Notes: generated by a model from the letters alone, not told the origin. DNA of 64,000 nucleotides from Sinonovacula constricta (GCA_007844125.1 CM017569.1:8336995-8400994), one strand, 5' to 3'; shown: positions 12,801-25,300, counted from the stretch's first letter. Made by a program: numbers and translations.

Positions 12801-12887
12801 TACACTTAAAAATAATAAGCTTTTCATGAAGTTAAATGATGTAACCATAACATACTTTTTAAGTTCCGGAGGATGTGCCTTGCTCAT
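3804..12887 (-). CDS. SNRPG: Small nuclear ribonucleoprotein G (Sm protein G), four exons
   Basis: Exons on the minus strand: 12887-12856, 8604-8582, 4604-4480 and 3854-3804 (stop TGA at 3806-3804). Together they make 231 nt, or 76 residues plus stop, the same length as human SmG. The product starts [17 protein letters not shown] and ends in [11 protein letters not shown]. It contains the Sm1 motif ([20 protein letters not shown], residues about 20-39) and an Sm2 motif around residues 62-72 ([11 protein letters not shown]). SmG is one of seven proteins of the Sm ring assembled on U1, U2, U4 and U5 snRNA for pre-mRNA splicing. Donors are GTATGT, GTAAGT and GTACGT; all acceptors are CAG. Frames join exactly, with split codons AA|A and T|TA. 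The gene is divergent to DYNC2I2. Over 8.8 kb of intron carries SINE and hAT insertions, yet the reading frame is intact. Confidence 0.96.
4706..5622. mobile_element. Non-autonomous repeat element with internal tandem core, copy B
   Basis: Same opening (GAGGGCCATGATGGCCC) and same closing block (GACGGACGAAGCGGTATC, then GAGCTCAGGTGAGCT) as copy A at 1630-2759. The central units are again 'aacgaacttatccaagattt' and 'tgtggcctctagtgtgttca'. It lies in intron 2 of SNRPG just after exon 3's acceptor (in transcript terms, upstream of exon 3). The copies differ by many substitutions and in core length, so they are not recent duplicates of each other. Non-coding. Confidence 0.65.
5705..5986 (-). mobile_element. 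tRNA-derived SINE, minus strand, with target-site duplications
   Basis: Read on the minus strand, the head is tRNA-like: an A-box region AATAGCTCAAGTGGTAGAAC and a B-box GGTTCGAACCC, followed by a non-tRNA body shared with the copy at 49701-49973 (both contain GACTTnnnnGTAGTAGTGGCTTC and GGGGCACTT-like blocks). It is flanked by the 11-bp direct repeat TGTTTTAAGTA at 5694-5704 and 5987-5997, a clear sign of retroposition. It lies inside SNRPG intron 2 in the sense orientation. It is not a functional tRNA gene because the head lacks a clean acceptor stem end and is fused to a SINE body. Confidence 0.88.
5998..6835. other. Intronic sequence with no gene; possible old transposon end
   Basis: Part of SNRPG intron 2. 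No exon is recognised. 'cttataaaacgggg' near 6270 resembles in inverted sense 'ccccgtcttataag' near 8405-8418, which could be the decayed ends of an older DNA transposon enclosing the hAT derivative at 6836-8195. The interval is otherwise uninformative. Confidence 0.35.
6836..8195 (+). mobile_element. hAT-superfamily DNA transposon, internally deleted
   Basis: Terminal inverted repeats CAGGGCTTTCCCCAG (6836-6850) and, reading inward from the right end, CAGGGCCTTCCACAG (8195-8181) match at 13 of 15 positions. Subterminal sequences on both sides carry variants of GGCATnCCGG/GGATGCC. The interior keeps only the 3' end of a hAT transposase (see 7690-7929), so it is a deletion derivative of an autonomous element. 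The flanks show only a 5-bp imperfect duplication, GTCGT and GTCAT, so the insertion is probably old. It lies in SNRPG intron 2. Confidence 0.7.
7690..7929 (+). pseudogene. hAT transposase C-terminal dimerisation region (fragment)
   Basis: The open frame ends at 7929. It contains [20 protein letters not shown] followed by RNSL and a LLSISINGP block, the hallmark C-terminal hAT dimerisation segment ([20 protein letters not shown]). The N-terminal zinc finger and the DDE catalytic part are absent, as expected for a deleted element. The frame is open to its stop, but nothing suggests expression on its own. Family assignment rests on motif recognition. Confidence 0.75.
8605..9974. other. SNRPG intron 1, distal part: no gene seen
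   Basis: AT-rich intron sequence between microexon 2 of SNRPG and the transposon at 9975. No coding exon, tandem array or structured RNA is recognisable; a short GT microsatellite lies near 9339-9348. Confidence 0.4.
9975..11276 (-). mobile_element. hAT-like DNA transposon derivative with 13-bp TIRs and 6-bp target duplication
   Basis: The ends are perfect inverted repeats CATGGGTGCAAGT (9975-9987) and its complement (11264-11276). Both are directly flanked by TGAGAA (9969-9974 and 11277-11282), a 6-bp target-site duplication. The left subterminal region (10015-10105) is a GC-rich set of nested palindromes (GGGGGCC, GGCCCCC). The interior holds a 25-nt poly-C tract (11156-11180), a 33-34-bp tandem duplication around 10830-10900 and a minus-strand zinc-finger reading frame at 10587-10279. 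With no catalytic domain it is read as a non-autonomous derivative, in SNRPG intron 1. Confidence 0.68.
10279..10587 (-). pseudogene. Transposase N-terminal zinc-finger segment
   Basis: The minus-strand frame begins [17 protein letters not shown] and contains a tryptophan-rich block ([17 protein letters not shown]), then [20 protein letters not shown]. The last block resembles the Cys-x2-Cys half of the BED-like DNA-binding finger that precedes hAT transposase catalytic domains. After it the frame degenerates into hydrophobic AT-rich sequence, and no His pair is evident. It is interpreted as the first exon or N-terminus of a transposase kept inside a deleted element. A domesticated gene cannot be excluded but has no support here. 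Confidence 0.5.
11277..12855. other. SNRPG intron 1, proximal part: no gene seen
   Basis: AT-rich intron between the transposon and SNRPG exon 1. No exon or array is recognised. A 13-nt T tract lies at 12478-12490. Confidence 0.4.
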
Positions 12888-13336
12888 TGTGGATGATGTT
12901 GGATTTTACTAGGATTTCACAAATTTATTTTGTAAACAAAGATGGCGATGCCGGTGAATTGGTTCCCTGCTACCTGTTTAAAATTAATGCAACGCATCAA
13001 TTTTTGGGATCCAACCTCATGAACGTCTAACGGACGAAAAATCCAAGATCATCCAAATTTTGCTCAACAAATGTGTACACCAAAAATATTTTTGGTTTTT
13101 AAAATATTGCGTTGCACGTTATAAATTGGACGAAGACATTTCGCTTTCAGTGCTTTTGACCTACATTTAATATAGATTAAACATAATTTAATGCATCATT
13201 TACATATAATTATAGTCATACGCTGTTAGTTTATATTGGCACAATTATTTGGTGTAGTGTGTCCAGGAATGTTTGGTCTGTCTGTTCGTCGTCATCTAAA
13301 ATAAATTAATTCGCAGAGCTGAACCAACCTTTTAAA
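12888..13336. promoter_or_regulatory. Probable bidirectional promoter of SNRPG and DYNC2I2
   Basis: Only 449 bp separate the start codons of two divergently transcribed genes, leaving room for two 5' UTRs and one shared promoter. An AAAGATGGCGATG motif at 12938-12950 matches the core of the YY1-type element (AAnATGGCG) often found at TATA-less housekeeping promoters and close to start sites. No TATA box is convincingly placed. The YY1 match is inference; no transcription start can be mapped from sequence alone. Confidence 0.55.
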
Positions 13337-16300
13337 ATGTTTGTTGACGAGGCCCTTGAAGGCGTAAATTTCACATCTACTTGGAAAAAAGAAAGGTACA
13401 GCAATGGTCTTTCCTTAAAAAGTTATCCCACGGGTATGCGAATATTCAACCCTTGACTATTCGACCCTACTGCAGTAACCCTTCATTAATAAAATCGTTT
13501 GGGGTGTAGTGGATCACTAACGACATTTTCGCTGCATACGCATTAGAAACAAGTGTTTTCAAAATGCAGAATATGCATTTGCATTGCAAAATATGTCCTC
13601 TTTCCAAAAATGCTAACCATTTTAATCTCGAACGTATATATTTCCTTGCAAACGCTTCAGTTTTTGATATGTATCAATTTGGGTAGTTGCGGATCACTTT
13701 AGGGTAGAGCGGATCACGTGATAAACGTCACATAGGGATCGTCTTAAAGAACCTGAAACGATGTATTTGTCACAACAATTCATCTTTAATATGTTAATGG
13801 TATGTTTGATTTCAATGAAGCATACTCAGATCATATGGCTGCTCCCTCAAGTTGAGCCCCTTGTTTCCAGCAGCTGTCTGGTCTGCGTCTCTCTCATTCA
13901 CTATTTCGGTGTAACATCTGAACAAAGTATGGTAGTTTAAAAGTACACCATTATCACCCAAGAAAACTGCTGCTGCACGCACAGAACACACACACACACG
14001 CCCACACACACATACACACGAAGTCAATGGGGATGGAATATCAATATAAGACCAAATAACATTGAGTAAACTTTAATTGAAATCAGTGATTGGAATTAGA
14101 AGTTTTATTTTACAATGACTAAATCACATGCATTTTGTACTTTTTGTCAGGTCAATCATTAGTTTTCACAACAATCCTGGATTTTATTAGTATGAATTTA
14201 TTGGAATTTGAAAGGCGGGTAAGACAATGGGATGTGCAAGCAGTAAAACATTTGAAAAACAAACATGCATACAAGCTAACATAACAGATCTTAATAAGAA
14301 ATTTTCTGACCTATGGCTGCTTTATTTGCTTATTAGTACGAAATGTATGTGAAAGATAACAAGTATTTTTAATAACAAATAAGGCCAAATGCTTTAAGGG
14401 GTCTAGACACAGCTGGGTTTTTCTTTGATAAACATAATTTAAGTGCCATATATATTATCGATAGCATTTATAAATCAATTTGAAACCTTGTCCATTTAAT
14501 CATACCAGTTACATCCATACACCAGACATGAGTTGTGATATTTCCATAATTTTAATAATTTTAGGGGCAGTGCAAGACGTTAAGAGTTTTGATTGATACT
14601 GCATTTTCATTTAAAATAGTGTGCAACTCATGGGGCTAATCATTATTGTTTACCGACGATGCATGCGCATGCGCAATTTGATGAAACTTTAAGACCTTTT
14701 AATGGAATAAAGTCTACCAAAAATGTAAAGCAGTGTTCTCCAGAAGCACCGGCGGTATCGCCTGATACTTAAGAAATGAGCGCCGGCTACTTTCTCAAAA
14801 AAACAAACAAAAAATTTTCACCGAAAAAATAAAACGGTTTTGCAGAAACCGTTAATACATCGACAAAAGTATCGACGAAACACTTCCAAGATGTTATTGT
14901 TTTACTGCGCATCCGTTTGCGCAGGTTGGATGCAGACAGTACGTATGGTTTCCAAATGATGCCGAAATTCATAAACTGAGCATTCGTCTTTCTTCGACAT
15001 TTTCTGCCAAACTGGTAATGACAAAGTCGTGTGTATCCGTGAAAAATGCATATACAGTAGGCCTAAGCTATAAATAGATGTTTCGTCTGCATTCTTCGCA
15101 AAATATACGTATATTAGCCTCTGAAATGCCACCAAAAAGGAAATAAAAAATGAAATTCAAACAAATCAGAGAAAAATGTCAGATTTTTGGACGAAAGGTA
15201 ATATGTACACTTCGATATTGAATGATTGCATGCAGGTTATTTTCAGTTTTACTTCAATGAAATTATATTTTATACAAATAGCCATCATATCTATGCCGGC
15301 CATACCCCACCCATCCAGCAATACTGAAAATTTGAAATCGATCTTTTCCTTAAAATAAGTAACTAAAATCTGTCCCCACTTTTAAGAAAACAAATTAATT
15401 TGATGATTTTGAAAGTAAAGAATGATACTGTATAATTGAAGAAACATATACATGTACTTGGAGCAGAGAGTGTAGACCCCCAAATATATCACTTTTATTT
15501 CAAAAGTTGCTTAAAAACTTGCAGTATTTTACAATCAAATCAGGGTTATAAAACCTATTTAATCTCCAACCATCATCTTACTTTGCAGTATGATGTTATA
15601 GAATTCAGAGTTACAGTTACATGAGTTGACCAGGTTGTAACTGCGAACTTTGGTTTCTGATTTTATTTGTAATCACTTATACATTCTGCAAAATGGTCCT
15701 TTGAAGTGGTCAAATTCCAATTTGAATTTACAAAACTAAAACTTGTAATTAAAACTTGTCATTAAATTTCCAGGGACGGATTCTGAATGGAGTTGAGTTT
15801 GATGACTCTGATTTTTAAACTGTCATTTAATAAAAGTGATAAATTTTGAACAATGGTTTTGCTTTTGTATAAAAATGAAGCTTTTAAAAGACAACAATAT
15901 CGCTTTAAAATGCACCAAAATGCACCATTCTGCACCGTAAAAACAAAAGAATTTCAGGGAAAGGCCCTCGGCCCCCTAGCCGGAGGGGAAACTCTTCCCG
16001 CAGCCCCCCCTCGCCGCGAACCTGGCCGCTTTGCGGCTTGACATATGATAATGCAGCCTGCTACTTTAAAAAAATAGCCTGCTACTTTTTATTTTCTGGA
16101 GAACACTGGTAAAGACAAAGGCAAATCATTAAAAGCAAACCAAAACCTCTCCTCAACAATTTCCTATGAAATGATATAAAATGTACACCAAATGCCACTG
16201 ACTAGATCATATGTGAACACTAACTACTTAACATTTTGTAAATATTGCACAAATATAATTGTCACCGGTGCTTCATGTCTTGTTTACATGTAGATTGTAC

Positions 16301-19300
16301 TATAGTCCGTTTTGTTATTGTCCGTCTCGTTATTGTTAGATAGTTTGAGACATATAGTCTGTATGTCCTCCGTAAGGTCTGTGCATCTGTCTGGGTCTGT
16401 TCTGCGTGATGCACGATGTGGCGAAACTTGTAAAACCTGTTCTTGTCCTTCTGTATGTCTTCATATATGTTAATCGTGAGAGTGAGATTTTGTACGAGAG
16501 TTGGGAGTTTTCTTTTAAAATCTTAAAACCACATTCATTCATTCCACCCGCCTCTCACCATATGACAACAAATACTTAGTTGGTTTATACTGTTAGTTTT
16601 GCAATAAACTAATATAGTACCAGTTCTGTTTGGTAAGTTAAGTAGACCCATTATTTCAATTAGTGAAATGATGTATTATGTATTTAACTTGTATTGTTTG
16701 AATTGGTCTATTTTTACTTTGCAATGTGTGAATATTTGCATTGTTAAATGATGAATTGATATATTTTAGCCAACTATGGCAGTGTTTGATAAGTGTCTGT
16801 ATTATGGATATATTTTAAATTACAGGTTCTTGTGTATGTAATAAAATACTAAACCGTATACGGACTGGTCAAGTCAATTTGCCCACCACGACCCGTAACA
16901 TAATAATACGGATTGAACACTAAGAAAAGCCATGTATTTCAACATACATTAAACATTTTAGTACTTTTGAGATCAATTTTTGATACCTAAAAGAGGTTGC
17001 ATACCTTATGCAGTGTTAGTTGTAAACAGTTAACTTCATATATCACAAATATTTATCACAGCATATTAGGTGTATGATTTTAAGGGATTGTAAATGATAA
17101 ATAAAGCAGTGAATCTGTTTGGCATAAAACATGACAGGAACCAAGTCACAAATCTGTATATCTATGAGCAAACAAAAAAATTATTTCTTTAAACAGTTAT
17201 TCCTATTCTGGCCGAGAATTTGTAAATTGAGTTGCCCTTTTTTCTCTTCACCAGCCAAGAACTGCAGATTTTCCAATAGATACATTGTCTTTTTCGATGA
17301 GCAAAATAGCTCTCCGGACATGCACTGTCTTCCCAGGTGAAAGGAATTTCTTCTCGATGGTTTTGACATTTTTTACAGCCAGACTTAATCTTATTTCATA
17401 AAGCAGCCTTTTTATTTAGTTGTCTAAGCATTTTGTTTTAAAAAAAAAAGAGATGATAATGATAAGGAGAAGGACTATAGATATGCCAGTGTATATTGTT
17501 CAACCCCCCCCCCCCCATCTATGTCGAAACATTAAACATATCAAAAACAGTTATTTATATCACATCAAATTCATATTTTTCATACATAGATACATCATAT
17601 CATCAGCATTTTAAAGGTTATTCCAAAACTGGTACACCAAATGTAAGAATAATGAGACTGATTATGGTATCATGTCATAAATCCATAGGTTGTGGTATTA
17701 TATATATTATAAGATATTTCAAGTTGATACTGTCTCCATATGGCTGAAAAATTGTTTGTTGGATGCTTATATAATTTGTTACAATAGTGATATGATGGTG
17801 ATATGATGAGAATGATGATAGTAGTAATCATGATTAGCAGCTTATACTGATGGAGTTAAACACAGCTAACATAATTGCATAGAACGTCATAATGAGGATG
17901 ATGAAGTGGAACAAGAGGTGCACACCGACTAGAAATCCATGAAATAACTTAACTGAATAACATAGAATGGGTTAATAAGTTAGGGTGAAACTTTGCGATA
18001 TGTTTGACAGATCGTATTCATGTTCACTAATGAGACAGCCCCCTTAATTTAATGATCCGTAATACCCTAAAATATGTGCGTTCTCTTTTCAGCTCACTCA
18101 TCAATTAACACACGTCCAAAGAATAAACAATTTCTTGTGGTGTTAAAGGACATATACCCCCATCAATTGATGCCATTGGTTTAATCAATTACCCTATATT
18201 GCTGGAAAATACGCTGTTGATTTACACTTTCATTTTTGTGTTTTACCGCAGAAATGTCAACTTCCGGTTACCTCGGTTTCGTTACGCCATCATTTTCGGT
18301 TATCAAACACTGCTAGGCTGAAAATTTCACCGTGTAAATCCTATTGAGACATCTCTTTTTCTAATGATATGCTTTTTATTTGGTTTAATCAACAAAAGTA
18401 GTAAAAATATCAAGCTCAGATTTGGCTGATCCGCAATACCCTAAGATCTGCTACACCCCAAACAACTGTATTTAATAATTATAATAAGACAACCCAGAGT
18501 TTGCGTTAGTTAAAAGTTTAACTGTGTCCAAGGCAAGTAAAGGAAAAGTTGCGTCCCAGCCATAATTCACCAGCCACATTTTGGGGTATTTTTTGTGCTT
18601 TTTATATGTGAGTTTTAGTGTGACTGATCAATCGTATTGTAAAAAAATTTAAAAATGATTTCACTGTGGGAGACATTATGAACGCATGCTTTTTCGTTTT
18701 TGATATAATGATATAAACACATACCTCTATTGAGCACCATTGCATCTACCACCAGTTTGTAATATTTTTTGTAGATCATTAGAAGACGCTATTACACAGA
18801 CAGGAGCATTAGCTGTTTATGACCAGGCCGTCCAGTCTTACAAGTGTGTGGATGAAGGGGTAGGTTTGTGGGAGACCCATTGGCCAGGCCCTTAACTGGC
18901 TTCACAACATAAGCATCTAAATCATCATAAAATATGCGCTAAACTTACTACAAAACATTACATTTTCTGTGAATTATGTCATGAATAAAGTATTTCAGAT
19001 ATTTGTTTAAGTTCATCTGAAAGTTCTCTTCTAGCTAAATTTTTACATAATTTATACTAAGATCAAATTAGTATTTTAAGTATAATATTCTTAAGGTGGT
19101 ATCTGATATTTTACCTATATGACATATATGTAACCATATTTTACCTCTGTTTTATGTTTTGGAGAATTTTGGTATAATATATCCATTAACTTATAATTCA
19201 GTCTAAGTAAACACAATTTTAATCTTATGTCAGTTGTAAGACAGTACAAATTGAAAAAAAATCCTCAAGTAATAATGATTTAATTTAGATTGTTTAGTGT

Positions 19301-22300
19301 TAGATACCACCTTTTAACTCCACATATTTATTTCATTGTTTGTTGGACAGTCTCCATGCAGATTAACATAAAATAATTGAAAGAAACTTCTTTCAGGTCC
19401 AGACAGATGAAGAGACCAAGAAGAAACTACGTCTAGCAGAGGACCGCAGTGGGCATCTGGGGGAGTTCCTTCGCCGTATCGAGCCTTATGTTGTTAAACA
19501 GCTCAAGACAAATCTGAATAGCAGAGCTTTTGATGGTAACAAACACTAAAATTTGATAAAAAAAGACATGTGTCACCTGGCGGTACTACAATGTTTAGAT
19601 TTTATATGGAGAAGGATGTAGTAATCACAGAATCCACAATTTGCGATTTCAATTCTCTTTTATTTGCTCGGCAACTCGTTTGGCTTAATGTTTTTATTTC
19701 TACATAGTTCTGAACTCTCTCTTGTAATTTTCACTTTCTTTCCTTCCATCACTTATTATTCTCTTAAATTATAACTTTTCCTCCATGTCCTATCTCAATC
19801 CTTCTCTCTCTCCCCCCTGCATTTCTCTTCTCTTCTGCCTCTGATAACTGACTAACTGACTGACTTAAACTAGTTAAATGAGGGTCTACTTGCCCTGTTT
19901 ATGGCTTTTTCATGACCCCGCCATGTTGCCCATGCATGGCTTAAATTTTGCATTCCAAATATGTTGTCTAAAGTGAGCCCTACATAGTTTATGTACCCAT
20001 TTAAAAAAAGAATGGTTTGATTTTTGTAATCATTGACCTTAAGGGGGAGTGAGCTGGTAATGAGTGACTTCAACTCCCCAATTTATGGCTCGCTGCCTTG
20101 ACACTAGGGTCTAGTGATGTTGGTTTTCTGTATTGTTTACCATGAAAACAGGCTTACAGTTAGACTGCATGACAGCCCTCACACAATGCTGTTTTTCAGA
20201 TATTAAATAATATTCTAAACTTAAATTTTGGTTATTTTTTTTTGTAACATGTTTAACTTAAGAGCTGATTAAAACCATCATCAAGATATTAAATCATTGA
20301 AAACATAAAGTTTATCAATAATCATGTTTTTTCTTATGGATTATACAGCACAATTAGGCCAATCTGTTCATCTAATCTAACATCTGGTTGAGCAATTTTG
20401 AAACATCATGTGTTATATACCATAATTCCCACTTAAAGGTATATGTCTGTCAGGAACTAAGTGATATTTAAACATCCGTCGACAGCTGATGCCAAATTTG
20501 CTAGTACAGTTATGTGTGATGGGGTAGTCAGTTGTGCATGTTTGATCAGATATAGCTTTTATCAAATAGAGTAGTTAGTTGTGCCTGTGTGATCGGAAAC
20601 TGTAAGAACTACAGCATTGTTATTAATGTTCCCGCTTAGACAAATTATGTTGATAGTATTGAAAGCTAGTCTTTTCTTGTTTTTCTCTGCATTTTCTGGA
20701 CAGTTTGAAAAAAAGGAAATAAGGCTTGCCATTTATTTCAACAGCTTCAAAAGAGACAACAAAACTCCTGTTTAGCATGATTTGTGTGATTACAGAACTG
20801 TCCAAAGCAACAGATATAAACAATTATGGCTGACTTTATCATGTGTCTGGTTTTTGACACCACATTTACATGTATGAATATTTGCAGAAATCAATTTTGT
20901 GAAAATGGAAATATGCGACATATTTGTTATAAAAAACTTGGCTTTTCACTTTCTGATAGGTAACATACAATAAAATGTTACATTTAGCAAGGAATATGCC
21001 CATTTCTTTTTTACTTAAGTTAAGTGCATTGTTGTATGTCATGGCTAGGTATATTTAACTGCCTTTTTATTTTGTTGATCAGAGACATTGAGCCAGAGTC
21101 TGAAAGTGGGAAAATGTTCTATGACATTTGATCTGGCTTTAATATTGGATCTTAAAGCTGCCACATTTAAGGCTAAAAGAATTGGAGATTTGTTTGGCCA
21201 GCATTTTTTCCTAATATGGAAGTTTGTTTTTTATTTATTTTTACTTTTACCAAATGCTCGTAAAGGGTAGTCAAATAATCAGATATATCCAGCTATGTAT
21301 AAGAGTAAAAAAAATCAAATGTGACCAGACAAAAAAACTCAAGTTGGTAGAGTTGTCTAAACAAATGTTTATTTTTATTCCTAATGCTCCACAATGGTTT
21401 TAGATTTATTCTTAAAGTTAAAGTATTTTTTCTTGTCCCACAGCCATTTTAAAAATTTATTATTTTAGCCTCTATCATTCTTCAAAAACCAAGCACTATT
21501 CTTCTATTATTGTTTCTAAGCTGCATATACAGTGTCAATGATGTTTTCTGTCTAGATTACAACCTTGACTTAGATGATGATACTGCTGCTGTCACCTGTA
21601 TGCGATCCCTCCACAGCCCAGACCTTCTGGGCAAGTTCCAGGTGACCAGTCTGTCTTGGAACTCCACTGGATCTGTGATAGCTGCCTCGTATCCTTGCTG
21701 GTTTTTGATTCAACCAAATTAAACATTATAAAAAATTCATTTTTTTAACTTCTAGTCACATCCCCATAAGGATTTCCAGTAGCAGCAGCAGCAACACCAC
21801 CACCTCTACAACTACTATCACACCACCAAGAATGAGCAAAAGGGACTAGCATTACTATGACATAAACTTAACTAGTTTTTTGCCACAGTTGACATCATTG
21901 TTATATTATTAACTATTATATAAATAATAAATACAGTAACATTGCCTGATGAATCTTGCATGGCCACCTGTGCTCCTCATTGTTCTCCCATTTTTAGCCT
22001 TGACTGCTATCCTAGGTACGGCCACATGGAGCACGAGGATTGGTGCACGCACCGCACAGCCCTTTGTACCTGGAACCTGGACAGGGCAACTGTCAAGGAG
22101 GACAAGCCAGACACCAACATAGAGCTGCCAAGTTGTCTCATGTGTATCGCATTCCATCCTAAAAACCCAGCTATCATAGCTGGTGGAACTTTCAACGGTA
22201 TGGCTATTTGTGTTACTTGGTTTATGGGTTTTGTTTGTTGATAATAGTCTTATATGTGTGTGTGTATATATGTGCTTGAGTGTCTGTACATATTTGTATA

Positions 22301-25300
22301 AATATCTGCCACAAAAAAATTGCAAATTTTAATGTAAGGACACTATTAATTACTGTTTAAATCATTGTTGAAAAAAGGATACACAACTGCAGATAATACC
22401 TGGAGCTCATATTGATGTTTGGCTAACAAGTTACAGTAATTCAGGGCATACTTTCAGAACCTTTATTCATTTAAATGTGATGTCTGTTATTATACTGCCT
22501 CTTTGTAAAGCTTGATTCCAAATAACATGATGTGCCATTCTCCTGTTTTTGCTGTATCAGGTGAGGTAATGCTGTGGGACCTGAGCCGCGAGGACGACAT
22601 GCTGCTGGCGTCATCAGGGCTGGGTGATGATGCCCATCAGGAGCCCGTATCAAAGGTGTGCTGGATCACGGATGCTAAGGGCAAGAAGATCTATGTAAGT
22701 GCTACATGGTCCCTCATGCTGCCATCTTGTATCTGGTAGTGTCAAACATTGCTTACCTGCTCTAAACTATTTATTACTTTACTTCACTAAAATACTTATG
22801 TATAAAATGAAAGTTCTGTTATATACATACTCAATCTTCATGATTGCCTGTTTTCTACAATCTACCTATACATGAAAAAACAGTTCTATCTGCAATATAA
22901 CTGGTGCTATAGGCATGGGTATCTATTTATGTATTTATTAGATGGACTTACTTTAGGTTTGTTATTATCTGGTTTACAGACTTTTATTGTTATTAAGTGT
23001 AAATAGAGTAAGAAAATGTGTAATTAATTGATGGATTCAGCACATTGGCATGTAATATATACCAGTAATAATGTTACCTGTAGACAAAATACATTTACAT
23101 TTTTACAGTAATGTACATGATTTTATTTAAAACTTGTTACTTGTGCTTGATGTTATTTTACATCAAACATTAAATTACGATAAGAAAATATATTAATATA
23201 TTAGTGTACATGATGTGTCCATGTTTGTTTTTTATTAATTTAAAATATTAACCCATTCTTGAAAGTATATTCACTTTCTACATATTGATAAATGAATTAA
23301 ATATGTGTACATTGGTGAAATAAGCAGCACAGTTGATGAAACCATGTCATGTTATGTGATAAGGGTGTTTGAAAATGCTATTTACTGACTACAGTCCAGT
23401 TCAGATCATCCATATTTGTACAGTTGATGAAACCATGTCATGTTATGTGATAAGGGTGTTTGAAAATGCTATCTACTGACTACAGTCCAGTTCAGATCAT
23501 CCATATTTGTACAGTTGATGAAACCATGTCATGTTATGTGATAAGGGTGTTTGAAAATGCTATCTACTGACTACAGTCCAGTTCAGATCATCCATATTTG
23601 TACAGTTGATGAAACCATGTCATGTTATGTGATAAGGGTGTTTGAAAATGCTATCTACTGACTACAGTCCAGTTCAGATCATCCATATTCGTACAGTTGA
23701 TGAAACCATGTCATGTTATGTGATAAGGGTGTTTGAAAATGCTATCTACTGACTACAGTCCAGTTCAGATCATCCATGTTTGTACAGTTGATGAGCACCA
23801 GCAGTGATGGAAAGATTCTACAGTGGAAGATAGACAGGAAGGCACAGAAGCTGTTACTAAGGGATGGGTAAGACCACTTGATTACTATCATTAGAAGCAT
23901 TTCTTTGTTCATCATTTATAAAAGAATATCCTAAGGATTTTTTGTTAAACTTTGTGGGGAATTTGTCTTGTTTCACTCAACTGCTAGAGATGTGTGGACT
24001 TTGACCTTGCTTGTTAATAAGAAGCATGTAATAAAATTAACTGGTACTTTAAAATGTTTGCCTAACATTTCTCTTAACCACAAATTGTATGTTTAGACTA
24101 CTTATTGTATTTTATAGAATATAAATTAATTCAATAGACTAATGCACCTACTGAATTTTACTCAATATTACGATCCTAACCATTAGTAGGTAGAAGTAGT
24201 TGCTGATCATCTGGAGGGTGTAGCAAGTGTTACAGAGAGCCTAACATCTTGATGGTTGGTCACTAGGCTAGTGATATCTATGTCAGCAGTTTATCTATAC
24301 AATGAAATAACATTATTGTGTGCATGTCAGGTTTGTACTGATGACACAAAGCCTGCCACGGAAGATGAAGGTGAAGGGTGTGCGTGGAGACAAGGAGATG
24401 GGAGTCACCTGCATCTCCTACAATTGTGAGGATAAAGACATGTTCCTCATCGGCTCTGAGGCAGGGGCCATCTTCAAGTGTTCCATGAACCACCAAGGCC
24501 CGCCAGCAGGCAGTGAGTCTCTGACATTCATTGATATATAGTAGAATAATAAGATTTGGTTTGATCCATACTTTGCTTCAATAAGAAATACACAGCATAA
24601 TTTGTATGCAAGAAGCCCACTTGACTGTAATTTATGTACAGCATGTGACTAGCATGAAATTTTGCCTTAAATAGGGCAAAATCCAAATGCCTTGACAAAA
24701 TATTTTCGCTATGATTATTGTAAGGAGTAAGTAACAAATTACCAGACTATTAAATGGAACAAATTAATATGAGAATTGGCCATTTCTTGAAAAAATGTTT
24801 TCCACTGAATAATAGAATCACAGGAAATGTCTTCTATTATAAAATATTAAACAAAACCTATCCAGTTGAACATTGTTTTAGTAAAGAAGTCTTGATGTAA
24901 AAAGAGTAACCACATCATCTTTGTTATTTTTAGGTATTTTTTCTTGTCACTATGATGATTCTTTCTGTTAAATTTGTAAATATTTTATAAATTTAAGTAG
25001 CTGTCATTTTCAAAAAAATACTTTATTCCTATTATAAGCTACAAGTGTTTTTCTTTTATTTCTAAAGGAAAGAACCAACATATTGTGTCCCTTTGCAATA
25101 ATATACCATGCTATTTCAGGTAATATCCAGTCGTCAGTACCCCTGTGTTCACCTGTGACATTCACCTACCACCCCCAGCATGGACCTGTGTATGCTCTAG
25201 ACTGCTCCCCCTTCCACAGAAACGCATTCATCAGTGCAGGAATGGACCAGTGTATCAGAATATACAGTATCTTACAGGTCAGTGGCTGAATGGGCTATAT

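Larger units (their letters stand above)
13497..18463. repeat. Inverted-end pair bracketing most of DYNC2I2 intron 1
   Basis: GTTTGGGGTGTAG at 13497-13509 is a perfect inverted match to CTACACCCCAAAC at 18451-18463. Just inside each end are further copies of a GCGGATCA / TTAGGGTA motif: direct at about 13687 and 13699-13719, inverted at 18427-18444 and, with one change, at 18052-18069. Repeated subterminal motifs beside terminal inverted repeats are typical of DNA transposons, so intron 1 may be largely one old ~5-kb element with a later insertion (14731-16108). No target-site duplication was found and no transposase is recognisable, so this is tentative. Confidence 0.4.

Noticed and set aside
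12684..12887. 67-codon minus-strand frame starting [12 protein letters not shown]
   Set aside because: Only its first 32 nt are coding: the GTATGT donor at 12855 ends SNRPG exon 1, and the remainder is intron read-through.
21909..22325. 138-codon minus-strand frame
   Set aside because: Antisense to DYNC2I2 exon 5, whose plus-strand translation matches WDR34.
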